This document shows positions 33,160-45,735 of a stretch of 64,000 bases of DNA, in pieces. Positions within the stretch are counted from its first letter, which is position 1. Each line of letters starts with the position of its first letter. The position numbers and the translations under genes are program-made. A model generated the notes under the pieces. The model saw only the letters and a program-made list of their open reading frames with translations, searched no databases and had not been told where the DNA came from. The stretch comes from Cacajao melanocephalus. Taxonomy: Eukaryota > Chordata > Mammalia > Primates > Pitheciidae. Location of the stretch: NCBI GenBank assembly GCA_963573385.1, contig CAUYLG010047074.1, positions 1 through 64,000 on the forward strand. Direction: 5' to 3'.

Positions 33160-33870
33160 TCCGCTAATAACATCTCAATACTAGCTACAATCTCTAGTTG
33201 CCCTAATTATAGGAATAGCCTCTGAAATGTTTCCCTATACTCTTGCTACTCTATTCCATTTTCCTTTCAGACCAGTTAATTTTATAAATTGAAATTTATC
33301 ACAACACATATGTACTTCAAACACTTCAGTAGCTAATGATGTTCTTAAGAATACAGCCCTAACTGACTAGGGAAGCTAATTTTACCTTTCATTATCTGAC
33401 CTCTGCTTATATACACATATCTAGCTTTTGCCCTGACTTCCACTTCCCACTGACCATCCTGTGCACTCTGGTCTGCTTATTTCATCTTTGCTTTCTCTTA
33501 TTCCTGAGTTTTCACACAACTCTTGCCTAGAAGATCCTTCCCTATGCATTCCCTTTCCTTGGTTAAATCAGATTCCTTCTTCAGACTTGACCATAGAGCT
33601 CACTTCCTCCAGGAAGCCTTCCCTGACCTTGCTTCACACTATCAGAGTCTACTCCTATGGGTATTCTTAGCTAATGACATCTCTAGTATCATTATCTGCA
33701 ACAGTATTACAATAGCAGCTGTTTCAGTTGTATTCCACACTAGGGTAGAAACTAGATAAATACATGATCCATTCTGCCTGATTCATAAATAAACTTTCAA
33801 GGCCTCGTCCAAAATCTGGCAAATTATAGCCGTTCAACAACTGTTAGTTAAGTGTATGATGTGTGAAATG
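33160..33870 (+). repeat. L2 LINE, about 0.7 kb
   Basis: Sense L2: 'aacacttcagtagctaatga', 'attatctgacctctgcttat', 'ttcctccaggaagccttccc', 'actagggtagaaactaga' and a tail near 33790-33850. Two frames of 69 and 78 codons (33461-33759) are decayed L2 sequence. Confidence 0.85.
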
Positions 33871-33929
33871 AACCCCTACTAAATTTAATAGGCTTTAGGC
33901 CTTAATTGGATCTCACAGGGGTATTTATA

Positions 33930-34135
33930 ATTGTCTTCACTTTCTGCCACCCACCTTGTCACTTCTTAAATGCATTATCCACTCTACAAGACAGAATGAT
34001 CCATTTAAACACAATGTCACTTGCTAAAACCCATTAATGTCTTGCCATTGCCTTAGAGTTAAATTCTAAATTCTGTATGCTTTCATTCAGCAAATATTTA
34101 TTGATCACACTTCTGTGGAGGGCACTGTGCTAAGT
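33930..34135 (+). repeat. L2 fragments
   Basis: 'agaatgatccatttaaacac' and 'taaaacccattaatgtcttg' are sense L2. At 34085-34135 'ttcattcagcaaatatttat' followed by 'tgatcac' resembles an antisense L2 end, so two fragments of opposite orientation may be joined. Confidence 0.6.
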
Positions 34136-34509
34136 TTCTCAGCATTTCATCAAAGCCCCTTCAGGCCAAGATTGACCAACTGTCTCACTTCTTCTTCAGT
34201 AAACTGGACAGTTACTAGTAGAATAGAAGCACGTTTTATCCAACACCATTGGGACACATAGTTACTCAGTTAACAAAAAAACAGTTAAAGAGAAAGGCAT
34301 TAAAATTGATAACAAATATGTATTTTAGGCATCTTACTTAAACATAAATCATGTAAATATACTTATTTATTTATTATTTAATGTAGAGTGAGCCCCTTTT
34401 CTTTAAATATGAGTTGGCTGCTTGAAATCTAATATTCTTCATAATCAATTTCTAAAAGTATCTATGATTTCTAGCTTCAGATTCTTCAAATTACAGTAAG
34501 ACATTAAGG

Positions 34510-36052
34510 GATTTGAGAAGTAATTTGAATTCTCACTTATTTAATGTTTTCCAACAATTTCTAATTGTTTTATCCAGATCCTCTTCAAAAGCAATGTTAC
34601 CTACCTAGTAATGGAATTGCTACGTTATATGGGAATAGTTTTGTTTAACTTCTTGGGAAACCTCCAAACTGCTTTCCACAGCAGCTAAACCATTTTATAT
34701 TTTTACCAGCAATGTATAATTGTTTTCATTGAAGAATTATATTTGCAAAACCTTTGCCCATTTTAAAATTGGGTTGTTAGTATTCTTGTTGTGTTGTAAG
34801 ATTTGTTAATATATTCTGAATACCAGGGCCTGGTCAGATATATTATTTGCAAATATTTTCTTCCATTCTGATGGTTTTCTTTTCACTATATTTATGGTGT
34901 TCGTTGATGCACAGTTTTTCACTTTGATGAAATCTAATTTATATGTTTTTTCCTTTTGTTCCTTGTGCTTTTGATGTTATATCTAACAATCCATTGCCAA
35001 ATGCAAGGACATGAAGGTTTGCCATTTGTTTTTTTCCTGAGCACTTCTTAATTTTTTTTTCTCCTACATTTAGATCTTGATCCATTTATTTTTTATATGG
35101 TATGAGGTAAAGTCTAACTTTATTCTTTTGCATGTCAAAATTCATTAGACCCAGCACCATTTGTTAAGGACACTAGTTTTACCTTGTTGAATGGTGTTGG
35201 CACTCTTCTGAAAAACCATCTTAACATAATTCTAAAGCTTATTTCTGGATTCTCTGTCCCATTTTTATATGTCTACCTTTATATCAGTACCATACAATAT
35301 TTATTACTGTAGCTTTGAAGTAAATATTGAAGTGGGAAAGTGCGAGTCTTCCAACCTTATTTTTTATTTTCAAGATTGTTTTAGCTATTCAAAGTCCCTT
35401 GTAATTCTATATGATTTTAGGATTAGCTTTTCCATTTTTTTCAAAGAAGAATAGAGATCACATTGTATGGGTCGAATGCTTTGGAGTAAGCATTTATCTT
35501 TAAAGCATTTGAAGTATTACCACCTTAACAATATTAATTTTTCTAATTCATAAACATGAAATGTCTTTCCATTTATTTTATTTATGTCAGCCATCTTTTA
35601 TAATTTTTAGTGTAGAAGTCTTGCACATCCTTGGTTAAATTTATTCCTACTTTTTCATGCTGTTATGAGTGAAATTGTTTGCTCATTTCATTTTTATATT
35701 TTTCATTGCTAGTATGTAGAAATGTAACATATTTTTATATCTTGATATTATATCCTGCAAGTTTGAATTTTTATATTAGCATCAATAGCTTTTTTTTTAA
35801 TTCTTTAGGATTTTTTACATAAAATATCATATTATCTGCAGATTAATATAATTTTATTTCTTTCTGATTTGGGTGGTATATACACACTCTCTCATGTGAG
35901 TGACTCTAGTTAGAACTTCTAGTAAAATGTTGAATAGAAGTGGGTAACGTATGCATCCTTGTGTTGTTTCTAATCTAAGCACAAAAATCTCTCAATTTTT
36001 CACCACTGGGTATGATATTAGCTGTGGGTTTTTAATAAATGCTCTTGATCAG
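34510..36052 (-). mobile_element. Ancient LINE-1 (L1M), antisense, ORF2 3' part
   Basis: Antisense old L1 ORF2/3' sequence: 'ctgctttccacagcagctaa' (34669), 'cagcaccatttgttaaggac' (35151), 'agtaccatacaatatttat' (35286), 'tgttgaatagaagtgggtaa' (35928). No open frame survives. It is interrupted by an ERV-K-like LTR at 36059 and resumes at 36729 in exact register. Confidence 0.88.
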
Positions 36053-36058
36053 ATTGAG

Positions 36059-36722
36059 TATAGGGAGCCCCACATGTTGGGTGCCAGAATGTAGGCAGCC
36101 AGCCCCCACATACCACCCGTGGGTACCTTGAGTTCGGTAGCAACACAGTAATGAGAAAAACACAGATTAAGAATGCATATAGTAGGACCAGGGAGCCAGT
36201 GCATAAACTGGAGGCTGCAGAGGCCCTGAGCTCTGATCTGCCACAGTATTTGTTGGTTACAATCACTTTGACCTATAGAGTAGGGGTGGAGTGATGGTGG
36301 GGAGAGGGTGTCGTGATGGTGGGGTGAATCAGTGAGCCAGAGCTGCATCAGTAAGCTGGAACTGGTGCGTCATTCTAAAGATTAATAACAGTGGCCACTT
36401 AGAAGTTTCACAAAACAGGAACATGTAGTTATCTTTAGCTTATTATGTATGTACAGCTGGTGGAATGCAGGCCTTACAAGGAGCCTACAAGTCTGGTTAC
36501 GTCTTAGTGCTACAAAGGGGTTTTACATCCTTGAGCACAATGTTTATGGTAACAGAGCCTAGGTCACCCTGCACCGGAAGGAACATGAGGCATGGAGAAG
36601 TTTGCTTCCCCAGAGGCCTCCCTCAGTATGCCACGGTTTGTTGTTCCCATTTTGTATGTTACCCGTAACCAGTTTATATAGGCACTCTGTAATTCCTTTC
36701 TCCTTTGCTACTTCCCCTAACA
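36059..36722 (-). mobile_element. ERV-K-class LTR with retained primer-binding site
   Basis: On the minus strand the LTR runs from TGTTAGGGG (36722) to CCTACA (about 36090), about 633 bp. It has a TATA-like box, CTATATAAAC, at 36672-36681. Three bases further is TGGCACCCAACATGTGGGGC (36067-36086), close to the complement of the tRNA-Lys(1,2) 3' end used by betaretrovirus-like elements. Only six more bases (36059-36064) precede the target duplication attgag (36053-36058), which returns as attgcg (36723-36728). No gag, pol or env sequence is present. Subfamily (HML group) not assigned. Confidence 0.75.
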
Positions 36723-36728
36723 ATTGCG

Positions 36729-38100
36729 GATGTTCCCTTCTATTTTTTTTTTGTTGAGTGTTTTATGATAACAGAGTGTTAGAATACAAAGTTAGATATT
36801 GTACATCAATTAAGATTGTAAGGTTTGTCTTCCATTCTATTAATATAGTATATTTTGTTTATTAATTTTTGTATGTTTAACCACCCTTGTTTCATGGGAT
36901 CAAACCTGCTTGGTCGTGTATATGATCTCTTTAATATGCTGCTGGATTTAGTTTGTGAGTACTACATTGAGTATTTTAGCATGTATATCAATAATTGTTA
37001 TTGATCTGCAGTTTTCTTTTCTTGTGAGGTTTTTGTCTGACTTTGGTATAAGGATATTGGTGACCTCAGAATGATTTAGGAAGTGTTCTCTCATCTTCTA
37101 GTTTTTATAAGAGTTTAAAGAAAAATTTTGTTAATTTATCTTTAAATTTTAGGAAAAATTTAGTAATAAAACTATCTAGCCTTGTGTTTTCCTTTGTTGG
37201 GAGATTTTTGATTACTGATTTCATCACTTTACTTCCTTAACATAAATTCAGATTTCTATTTCTTTTTCACTCATTATTGGTAGTATGTGTGTTCTTACCA
37301 ATTTGTCCATTTAAGCTAGGTTATCACATTTGTTGGCATATAATTGTGTATTTTTATATCATAAAATTATCTTTATTTCCAAAAATCAGTGTTAATGTTC
37401 CCACTGTTATTTCTGACTTTAGTTACTTGAGTCTGCTCTCTTTTAATCTACCTAAAGTTTGGTCAATTTTGTTGGTCTTTTGAAGAACCAACTCATTTTT
37501 ATTTATCTTTTCTATGTTTTTTCTATTCTATGTTTTGTTTGTCTGTGCTCTAGTTTCTTTTGTAATTTCCTTTCTTCTGCCACCTTGGATTTTGTTTTCT
37601 CTTTTGTTTTCTAGTTCCTTAAAATAGTTATTTCTTCTATTTAAATGTAAGGATTTTAATACTGTAAATTTTCATCTTACCACTGCTTTCATAGCATCTC
37701 ATAAATTTTTGTGTGTTGTGCTTTGGTATTCATTTCACCCTAAGGTAATTTCTAATTTCCCTTAGGATTTTTTTTAACCCATTTACTATTTAAGAATGTT
37801 ATGTTTAATTTGCATATATTTGCAAATTTTCCAGTTTTCCTTCTGTTGTTGATTTTTAATCTTTCTGATTCTTCCCTCTTCTTTTTAAATCTGTTGCTAA
37901 ATTCCTATAATGATTTTTTATTTCAGTTATTATAATTTTCAGCCCAGAATTTCTGTTCAATTCTTTGAAGATTATCATCTCTTTACTGATATCTTCTATT
38001 TGCTGAGACATCATTTGTCTGGTTCCCTTTAGTTCTTTATTAATGATTTCCTTTAGCTCTTTGAGCATTTTTAAGACACTTGATTAAATATCCTTAAACA
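36729..38100 (-). mobile_element. Ancient LINE-1 (L1M), antisense, continued
   Basis: It resumes with 'gatgttcccttctattt' and 'gttgagtgttttatgataac'. It continues through RT-region text ('aatatgctgctggatttag' at 36935, 'aggaagtgttctctcatctt' at 37079) to about 37850. There it jumps to ORF1/5'-end coiled-coil text ('ttagttctttattaatgatt' at 38030), implying an internal deletion that removed the rest of ORF2. Confidence 0.85.
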
Positions 38101-38180
38101 TTTGGTTGCTGCAAAGTAATTGTAGTTTCTGCCATTAAAAGTAATTGCAAAAACCACAATTATGCTTGCATCAATGTAAT
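38101..38180. mobile_element. MADE1 mariner-derived MITE
   Basis: An 80-bp palindromic element. The left arm has 'ggttgctgcaaagtaattg' and 'tagtttctgccattaaaag'. The right arm has 'taattgcaaaaaccacaatt' and 'atgcttgca'. Length and both arms match MADE1, the internally deleted relative of Hsmar1. MADE1 copies are the source of the miR-548 family. It lies in the antisense L1. Confidence 0.93.
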
Positions 38181-39365
38181 AGTCAACCTAATGTATGTTC
38201 TTCCCCAGGGAAAGTTTCTGTTAATTTCTTTTTTTCCTAAGAATGGTCCACATTCTTTTATTTGTATCATTATAATTTTTTACTGAAAACTGGGCATTTT
38301 AAATACTGCAATGTGGTAACTCTGAAAATCCGATTATTTCTCCTCCTTAGGGTTTGTTTTTGTGGCTTACAGTCAGTTGTAGTTTTTCATTTGTTTAACC
38401 TAAATTATTTTTTGAGGACTTTGTTTTACGTGATCTCTGAAGACTCTCTTTTTAGCTTGCAGTCAGCTAGTCATTTGACAGAGATTTCCTTGAATGTCTA
38501 GAACAACAACAACCAAATAACAATAATAACACTCTTCTGATTTTTGCAAATTGCTTTGTGTTGGGACACTATAATGCTTAGTTAGGACATTTACAACTCT
38601 GCCTTAGCATTCACTTCTTATTTGTGCTCAGCCTAACAGTCAGCTGGACTTGGTACCTCAGGACTTCTCGGGTCTTTTTTGAGCATGACTCTTTACTTGG
38701 TTGTGTCTTTTTTTCTAGATTCCCTTTTATAGGCAGAACATTTTCAAAGCCCTTATTCCCCAAAGTAATGATCTCTCTAATTTTTATTTTCATAGACTTT
38801 CAGCATATACACTATTTGCCCCCATCTGTAATCTTTTGCCTCTTTGAGCAGTGGCTTGTTCATTTACCTTCTAATGTTTGTGAGGAATGCCTTATACTTA
38901 GCTACTTTTTCACCCTAAAATAGTTCCAAGTTAGGAGAACTAAAGACAAATGCGTTATATCAGTTCCTTAGGGACTTCCCACACAGGTCCAAACAGGATT
39001 TCAGAGGAACCGGAACATACTGTGTTCCCTTGCCATTCCCCACAGTATGTTCTGGTCCCTCTGGAACCCAGTAATCCATTTGGGAACACAGGCTGCTATT
39101 TTCAAGAACACAGTCATCATGAAAATGGAGATGAATGAGGAAAGACTATGTTAAAATGTCACAAAGTTTTATTTCCATGTTTAAGCTGCCTTTTTCTTGA
39201 TCCAGCATTTGCTTTGTTTCTGTAAAACATCAGCTATCTTCCAGAGTTCTAAAAGAGCAAATTCTAAAAGTTTTTACTCTTCTTTTCAATGTTTTTATAC
39301 AGGCCTAGGCCATTAGAATTTCCTATTCTGCCATTTTCACTGCCATCTTATTGGTGACATCTTAA
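38181..39365 (-). mobile_element. Ancient L1M 5' UTR, antisense
   Basis: 'tttactgaaaactgggcatt' followed by 'aatgtggtaactctgaaa' and 'ctcctccttagggtttg', then 'gacttcccacacaggtcca' and 'tttcagaggaaccgg'. The end near 39360 is 'tattctgccattttcact'. It fits an old L1M 5' UTR on the minus strand. Together with 34510-38100 the element spans almost 5 kb including its insertions. Confidence 0.65.
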
Positions 39366-39714
39366 TAACAAATGTAGTCTTCTAACCTCTCCAGACATCT
39401 GAATAATATTTCATTTACTGACCTCATTACTCCTTCAGTCTCCTAGCATCCACAATATTGAAATATGTGCATATGTGAATTAAAACAAGGGCATTTCCAT
39501 TCCTGCAAATCAATGTACTTTAAATTAATCTCTAATTTCCTTTTACATTCATTTTTTAGACAATTATATCATTAACATTTATTTCTCTATGGCATCTGTT
39601 TATATCACCCTAACAATTCTAGGCTCTGACTTGAGAATTTCTTACTCTGTGTCTTTCTGCCTTTCTTCATTGCTCCTGTTTTACTTCCTCTTTTTTCCAT
39701 TTCCCCTTTCTTTT
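39366..39714. other. Unassigned sequence
   Basis: No repeat recognised. Confidence 0.4.
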
Positions 39715-40000
39715 CCCACAAGTAATTATTAAGCTTCTCCTGGATGTCAAGTATTACATTATACTTTAGGGATTCAGAGATAAAATCAGCCTCCTCACTG
39801 AGTAGCTCACAACCTAATGAGAGAGCTACCAAACAGATAACTGTAACACTGCTTAATAATAGTATAATAGCAGTGATTACTGAGTTACATAAGAACTCTT
39901 AAGAAGAAACATAAGTCAAGAGAGTAAGGAACACCTTAAGGAGAAGTTACTTATGCAGCAAAGTCTATAAGGATAAAAGGAAGTGGTCAGAAGAAATAGA
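39715..40000 (-). repeat. Probable L2 fragment, antisense
   Basis: 'taagcttctcctggatgtca' followed by 'agtagctcacaacctaatga' and 'gagagctaccaaacagataa' resembles the antisense L2 3' region. Strongly diverged. Confidence 0.5.
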
Positions 40001-40389
40001 ATCATAAGGAAAAGCATACACAGAGGATGCTACTGTCATCAAAATATCTTTTCACAAAGTGATACAATATAGGGAAAGGCAATAGCTAGGGCTAGAATGG
40101 GTGATGAAGCACCTTGATTTCCAACTTTATTGGCTGAAACCCTGTAGTTTTCCATGGCTTTATCTAAACCACTAAGGCAAATGAAATTGGTTCTTCATAT
40201 AGATATTCATAGTATATTATGAATATTTCCATGTGTCTTTGTATAAGTACCTATGTATATATCTATTTCTTCTTCTTAAAACAGAGGAATCCAGAGAGAA
40301 CCACCATTTTATTCTATACTAGATACCATTTCTCAGAAAATTCTCTAGACAGAACAATTACTAAATATTTGTTAAATTGACTGCAATCC
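40001..40389. other. Unassigned sequence
   Basis: No repeat recognised. Confidence 0.4.
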
Positions 40390-40640
40390 ATATATCTTGA
40401 CATCTGACCTCTCCCGTGAGATTTAAGCTGCATCCAACTATTTGTCAATTGGTTCGCTGATGAGACAAACTCAACATGTCAAAGTCCAACCTTATTATTT
40501 TCCCAATCCTGAACAAATGACATCCCCTAACCTTTTCAATTATGTGCCTGTCACTACTACTCTCTCAGCCACTCAGCCTTTAAATCACAGAGTAAGAATT
40601 GACTTCTTCTTCAAAATGCTCCATATCTATTCAGACTTTA
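40390..40640 (+). repeat. Probable L2 fragment
   Basis: 'caacatgtcaaagtccaac' followed by 'ttattttcccaatcctgaac' resembles the L2 ORF2 region around 'AACATGTCCAAAACCGAACTCCTGAT'. The 68-codon frame at 40442-40648 is decayed L2. Confidence 0.5.
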
Positions 40641-42754
40641 CTTGTTGATTCAGATTCTATAATGAATCTTTAATTTCCCCAGATTTTCTGCTTCTCAAGG
40701 TAACATATTCATTTTCAATCCTGAGGCATTTCATTTTATTGCTTATTGATTAAAAAAATGAATAACCTTAATTTAGAGTGGTTAGTAAGAGAAGAAAGAA
40801 AAAGGTCCTTTTAAATAATATTTCTTAAATTTTTAATGGGCAGGGATTATGGTAGAATTCCAAGTTAAAATTAGAAGTTAAGATTTCAGGAGGAGAAAGA
40901 AAGAAGATAATGAAGAATTTACATGACATATCTGGGAAAAATGGATGACAGGATTCAATGGTTAGTATGTGCTTTAATTTTTTTTTTTCTGCAAACACTA
41001 TGGTGACATTATTTTTTAATATGTAATATAAAAAATGTCTTTTGAATATTATCATGCCTTAAAGAAGTAAAGCAGGAGTGTATATTCTATTAAGAATGGA
41101 TTCAAGGCAGAAAGATATTAAAAATTTTAATTTTTAAATTTTTTCTGAACTCAGAATTCCCCTTTCCCACAAACACACGCAAAAACGATGTTAGAAATGA
41201 GCACTAGTTGTGCTGATTAGTCCACAAACAATCTTATTTGTACAGCGATACACTAGACAATGAAAGTATGCATACTGGCTTGTAGATACTTAATTTGAAG
41301 CAGTTCCAATGTTCACAAAACACTTTTTTCTTAAATCTTACTATTAAATAATTTACTTTACTGATCTTATTTTTATTCTTTTGTCCCCAGTGGGATAGGG
41401 ATTTCCTGTCCAGTATTCAAAACAAAATACATCCTAAGTAAGGACAGCAAAAGAACAAAATTTTTGTTATAATGTAGAATAATTATTCTAATGACCATGT
41501 AATCTGTAGTTGTGTTTGTTTTCTAAAAGCTAAATTTGTTTTCTATGTTTTTCTTTAGCATAGAAAAAAAAATATTCATTTACAGTTTTGAGTTTCTTAT
41601 TTTCTACTGCTCTGTACTTAGTATTCCACCTATGTACTATCAAAAAACATGTCAATAAAAACATTTACTTATTTGTATAGATAATATAAACCTTTAATTT
41701 AAAAATTGTCCACAATTGAATTTTATAATAGCTAAGGTGAAATTTTATTTTCAAAAATATTTGCTTATAACTCTTCTGACTGTTTCAAATACAGAAATCT
41801 TTATTCCTATTTCTCTTTGTGTTTCAAAAACATTTAGAATAAGAAATCTTTGGATGGAAATAGTTGGAAAGTTGCTTAAATATTTGCTTCAGGAATACAA
41901 GTGTATAAACCCAACACACAAATTAACTGTAATATAGATTTTCACAGTCACTTAAGGCTTATTTCTATAGAATATCTTGTTGAAACATTGATTGAACATA
42001 GAAAAATAACTAGGCCTACAGTATTTGCATGACATAATTCTGGGCTCTGATCAAGTACAAGCTGGTTACAATCAACTGATAAGTTTATATAGGAAAAGCA
42101 TACTGAACTTATTATTTGAAGCTTTTTCTCAGATAATACTGATAACTGATTTTTTTATATTTAAATGGAAAAAATAGTACAGTGAGTGTTTATATGTCAT
42201 ATTTTGTTATTTGTAATGCTATATTCTACATTAAGTGGTGTGCGTTTTTAAGTTTCTAATAGGTATATATGTCTCTAGCTTATAGCATTTACTTATATAA
42301 ATATTTTTGGCATATTTAAATAATGTATTTGCCACCACTAATATAATATACAAGAGACTGATGTTCATGATTTGTTACACCTTTGAGCTGTCAGCTACCT
42401 TAGCCATCAACACTGCTCAGGGTCACTACCATCAGCCTGTCACTTTAGCCGTACAATGGCTTTCCAGTTCTCCCATGTGTAATCCTCTCTGTTTTACCTG
42501 GCTTTTCCACCCACCCCATTTTTCTCTCCTCTGTTAATGTGTTATTGATACAGTAGAAGTTAAAAACAATTTCTACTGTGCATGTATAGGCAACTCCTCA
42601 GTGAAAGTCTTCTTCAAATCTCTTCCAAACTAACCTATAACAAGTTGGCTGACAACAGATTATTTAGTTACTTATTTTGGAATTCTGTCTGGTAAATTGG
42701 CACGGGAGAAAGCCCCAAGTAGTCAACACTGACCAAAGAGTTAGAAGGGTTTGG
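40641..42754. other. Unassigned AT-rich sequence
   Basis: About 2.1 kb with no recognised repeat. Short frames at 40825-41055 (minus), 41716-41937 and 42307-42537 show no known domain. Confidence 0.4.
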
Positions 42755-42840
42755 GCAGTAGGCCAGCTATGTGATTTTTAGTGAAGCAACATTCCTTAGC
42801 CTGATTTTCCAGATCAATAAAATGAGAGAATACAACTAAA
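42755..42840 (+). repeat. MIR SINE fragment
   Basis: 'ggccagctatgtgatttttag' core followed by 'cctgattttccagatcaata' and 'aaatgagag' fits sense MIR. Confidence 0.65.
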
Positions 42841-43059
42841 CAACTGAGGTTTTTTTCTGAATCTAACTTGTTAATGATTCTTAGTTAAAAAACAGGTTCA
42901 AGAACGGAGTAAGTGTTGATAAAATGAAATGAGTCTATGAATCAATACAATCTCATCAAATAGATTTTCTAACTGAAAAAATTCTAGCACAACTATATCA
43001 TTTTGTTCTTTTAATATTTCCTGCTTAAAGATATACTAATAAGCAATGTGGCAAGGGAT

Positions 43060-43220
43060 ATAGCATGTGAAGTGAGACAGACCTGGATACAAATACTAAT
43101 GACTAAGATCTTTGTTAACTTGGCCAAATTACTTAAGATTTTTGAAACTCAGTTTTCTCATCGGTAGGATGGAGAAAAATATATGAATCTTACAGAATTG
43201 CTTGGCAGAATGTATATAAA
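43060..43220 (+). repeat. MIR SINE
   Basis: 'gtgagacagacctggataca' (tRNA-like head), 'ttaacttggccaaattactt' and 'ctcagttttctcatcggta' are in MIR order. Confidence 0.88.
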
Positions 43221-43489
43221 ATAACTATTTGGGGATACAATAGAAGATAATATAATTTTCAATGATATTACTTTGTGAATCTAGTACGCAATAAGCAGTC
43301 AGCAAATATTTAGTATATGAGTACATAGATTTAATTAAGAAAGACACACGTGAACAGTTTCACCTCCCAGCCTTTGATACAACTGACAGATCCATAAGTA
43401 CTGAGATTCAAGAGAAAGAGTTCACAGGTATCTAGATGCTTAGATTACTGCCATACAACTAAATGAATCCACTCTTAATAATTATCTAC

Positions 43490-43995
43490 TATTGACAGCA
43501 TATGATATTGTTCTGCTCAATGTTTCATTTAATGAATAATTCTTGAGTACATTCTAAGTATTAATTTCTGGCAATAGAGCAGTGACACAAAGCTCTGCTC
43601 CTGTTACCTTCATATTTTAATGGAAGAAGATAAACAATATACACAAAAATGAATCAATATGTAATATTCCAGCTGGACAGAGATTTGTGCTATGAAGAAA
43701 GATAAAGCAGAATAAATGGACAGAAAGGGGCAAGAAGAGGGGAGTGCTATTTTATTTAGGCTTTTCAAGCATGCTTCTCTGATATATTGACATGTGAGAG
43801 GAGATTCAAGGGATGTGAGAGAAGAGCCATGTTGATAATTGAATGAGACCATTTGAAGCAGAGCAGAGGGCAAAGACCCTGAGACAGGAGAGTACCTAGG
43901 TTGTTCAAGAAACGAGAGTGCAGAGAGAAAGTGGGGGAAGGGAAATATTGAAAGAAAAGGTCAATGCGTGGTGGAACATGCTGATAACCTAGCAT
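43490..43995 (-). repeat. L2 LINE fragment, antisense
   Basis: Antisense L2: the 3' end near 43525-43570 ('aataattcttgagtaca'), then 'ggcaaagaccctgagacagg', the antisense of L2 CCTCAGGGCCTTTGC, near 43870. Two antisense frames (43610-43995) are L2 decay. Confidence 0.75.
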
Positions 43996-44229
43996 TTTTC
44001 TCTATCTGAGAAAATACAATTTTGGATACTATCAGCATATAGATAACGTTTAAAGAGGACAGATCACTTTGGGAGTGAATAAACATGGAGAAAAGAAGTA
44101 TGAAGACTGAGTACTGGCTTGGCAAATATTATGGTTCCATTGTTACTGCAAGGTATAACATTTCATGATTTATAATAATTTCAATATGACTTTTCTCATT
44201 TAATATCAGTAACAGCAAAGCAAATCATC

Positions 44230-44350
44230 CCAATATTCTCAGTCATGCCTTACAGATGAGAAAACCAACACACAGTTGGATGGAATGATCACTCCAAAGT
44301 TAAACTGCTTTTAAGTGAAGAGTAGGGACATAAGAATCTCTGCTTTCCCC
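44230..44350 (-). repeat. MIR SINE, antisense
   Basis: 'gccttacagatgagaaaacc' followed by 'aacacacagttgg' and 'ttaagtgaagagtaggga' is antisense MIR. Confidence 0.8.
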
Positions 44351-45244
44351 TCCTCTCCTCTCTTATTCTACAGCAGGAGTATTCTAATAGGCTTCCAAAG
44401 GCTGTATTCTGAATCTTTCTTTTGCCCTACTTGCTTTGGAAGACAGCTGCAACTCTTCTAGTAATAGTCTCAGTTCCCTTTCCAGTGTCCTGATAGGAAG
44501 TTAAACCAAAAAGAACATGAGTAGGAATAACTGTCATTTGTTGAAAGTCAATGACAAAAACTTGCCTGCACTATGTAATTAATAGAATCGGTGAAATTGT
44601 AATGCAATACAATAATTCAAATCTTTATATTAGGAAGCCTGTATCTCATCTCAGTTAAATCTTTTTTTAGTTATTACCTGGATTATCTTAAGCAGTTAAT
44701 TCATTTACCTTCTTTCGGAATTTGTTTACTCCTAACTAAAATGAGCATAGCATCACAGTTGTTTCCAGTGTCCAGATGATGTAAGGGAAAGTATTTTACA
44801 GACTCTTACATGTTATACAGTTATTAATAAGCAAAGCATCTACAAATATAGAACTATAGTCTTTAACTTATAATGAAAGAATGGGCTGTGTATATTGTAT
44901 CTTAGGCATAGTAAGGTAAGTTTCACTTACAAAGGCAAATGTGTATCTTTTGTCTTACGTTACTATCTCAAATTTTTCCAACTAGCCTCTAATAACGTAG
45001 TTCAAGCACATTCAGTTTGCAATTTCAATTGCAAACTGGTGTTTAACGTAATAAAAATCATGTTTTTGACTTTGATCCTTCTAAATAGTTGTATAAAATA
45101 CATATATTGTGATACAGTTGATATAGAACATAATATAATATAAAATCAGTACAACAGGGAAAATATAATCAAAGAATAAAATTAAAAGAAATTCAAGTGA
45201 TTTTTAACTAGTAAGTCCAAATAATCACCAAATAACTAGATGTT
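44351..45244. other. Unassigned AT-rich sequence
   Basis: No confident repeat. A weak MIR-like core may lie near 44650-44760. The 82-codon frame at 44895-45143 has no known domain. Confidence 0.4.
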
Positions 45245-45735
45245 TTAGTCAGCATTCTCCAGGGAAGTAGGACTGGCAGAATAGAGAGGGATGAGCAGAG
45301 ATTTATTAAGGGGATTATCTTACTTGATTGTAAATACTGGGAAATCCCACAATAGGCTGTCTGCAAGCTGGAGAACCAGGGAAGCCTGTAGCTTGACTTG
45401 GTTTAGGTCCAAACACCCCAGAACCAAGGAAGGCAATGGTATACCTCTCAGATGAAGGCTAATGGCCCAAGAACCTGGGAAGCTGCTAAGGATGTCTCAG
45501 TTCTAGAAGATAGAGGAAGAATTTGTCCTTCCTCCACCTTTTTGCCCCATTTGGGCCCCCAGATGATTGGATGGTGCGCACTCATACTGAAGGGCAGTCA
45601 TCCCCATTCAGTGCAGTGATTCAAATGTCAGTCTCCTCTGGAAACCCTCCCACTTATAAGCTTGGGCAGCCCAACCATTCCAGGCAAATGCCAAACCACC
45701 AGAGTTTCCCTTTCAACAGAAATGGTATGGCCTCA
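45245..45735 (-). mobile_element. Ancient interspersed repeat, probably LTR class, antisense
   Basis: 'tttagtcagcattctccagg' is the antisense of the frequent repeat end TCTGGAGAACCCTGACTAA. It is followed by 'ctgcaagctggagaaccagg' and 'agatgattggatggtgcg', also parts of that family. I know the family by its text but cannot assign the name safely. The 87-codon frame at 45523-45786 overlaps it. Confidence 0.5.

Noticed and set aside
36018..36348. Antisense frames of 82 and 99 codons
   Set aside because: They read through the ERV-K-like LTR and its join to L1. No retroviral gene product is encoded there.
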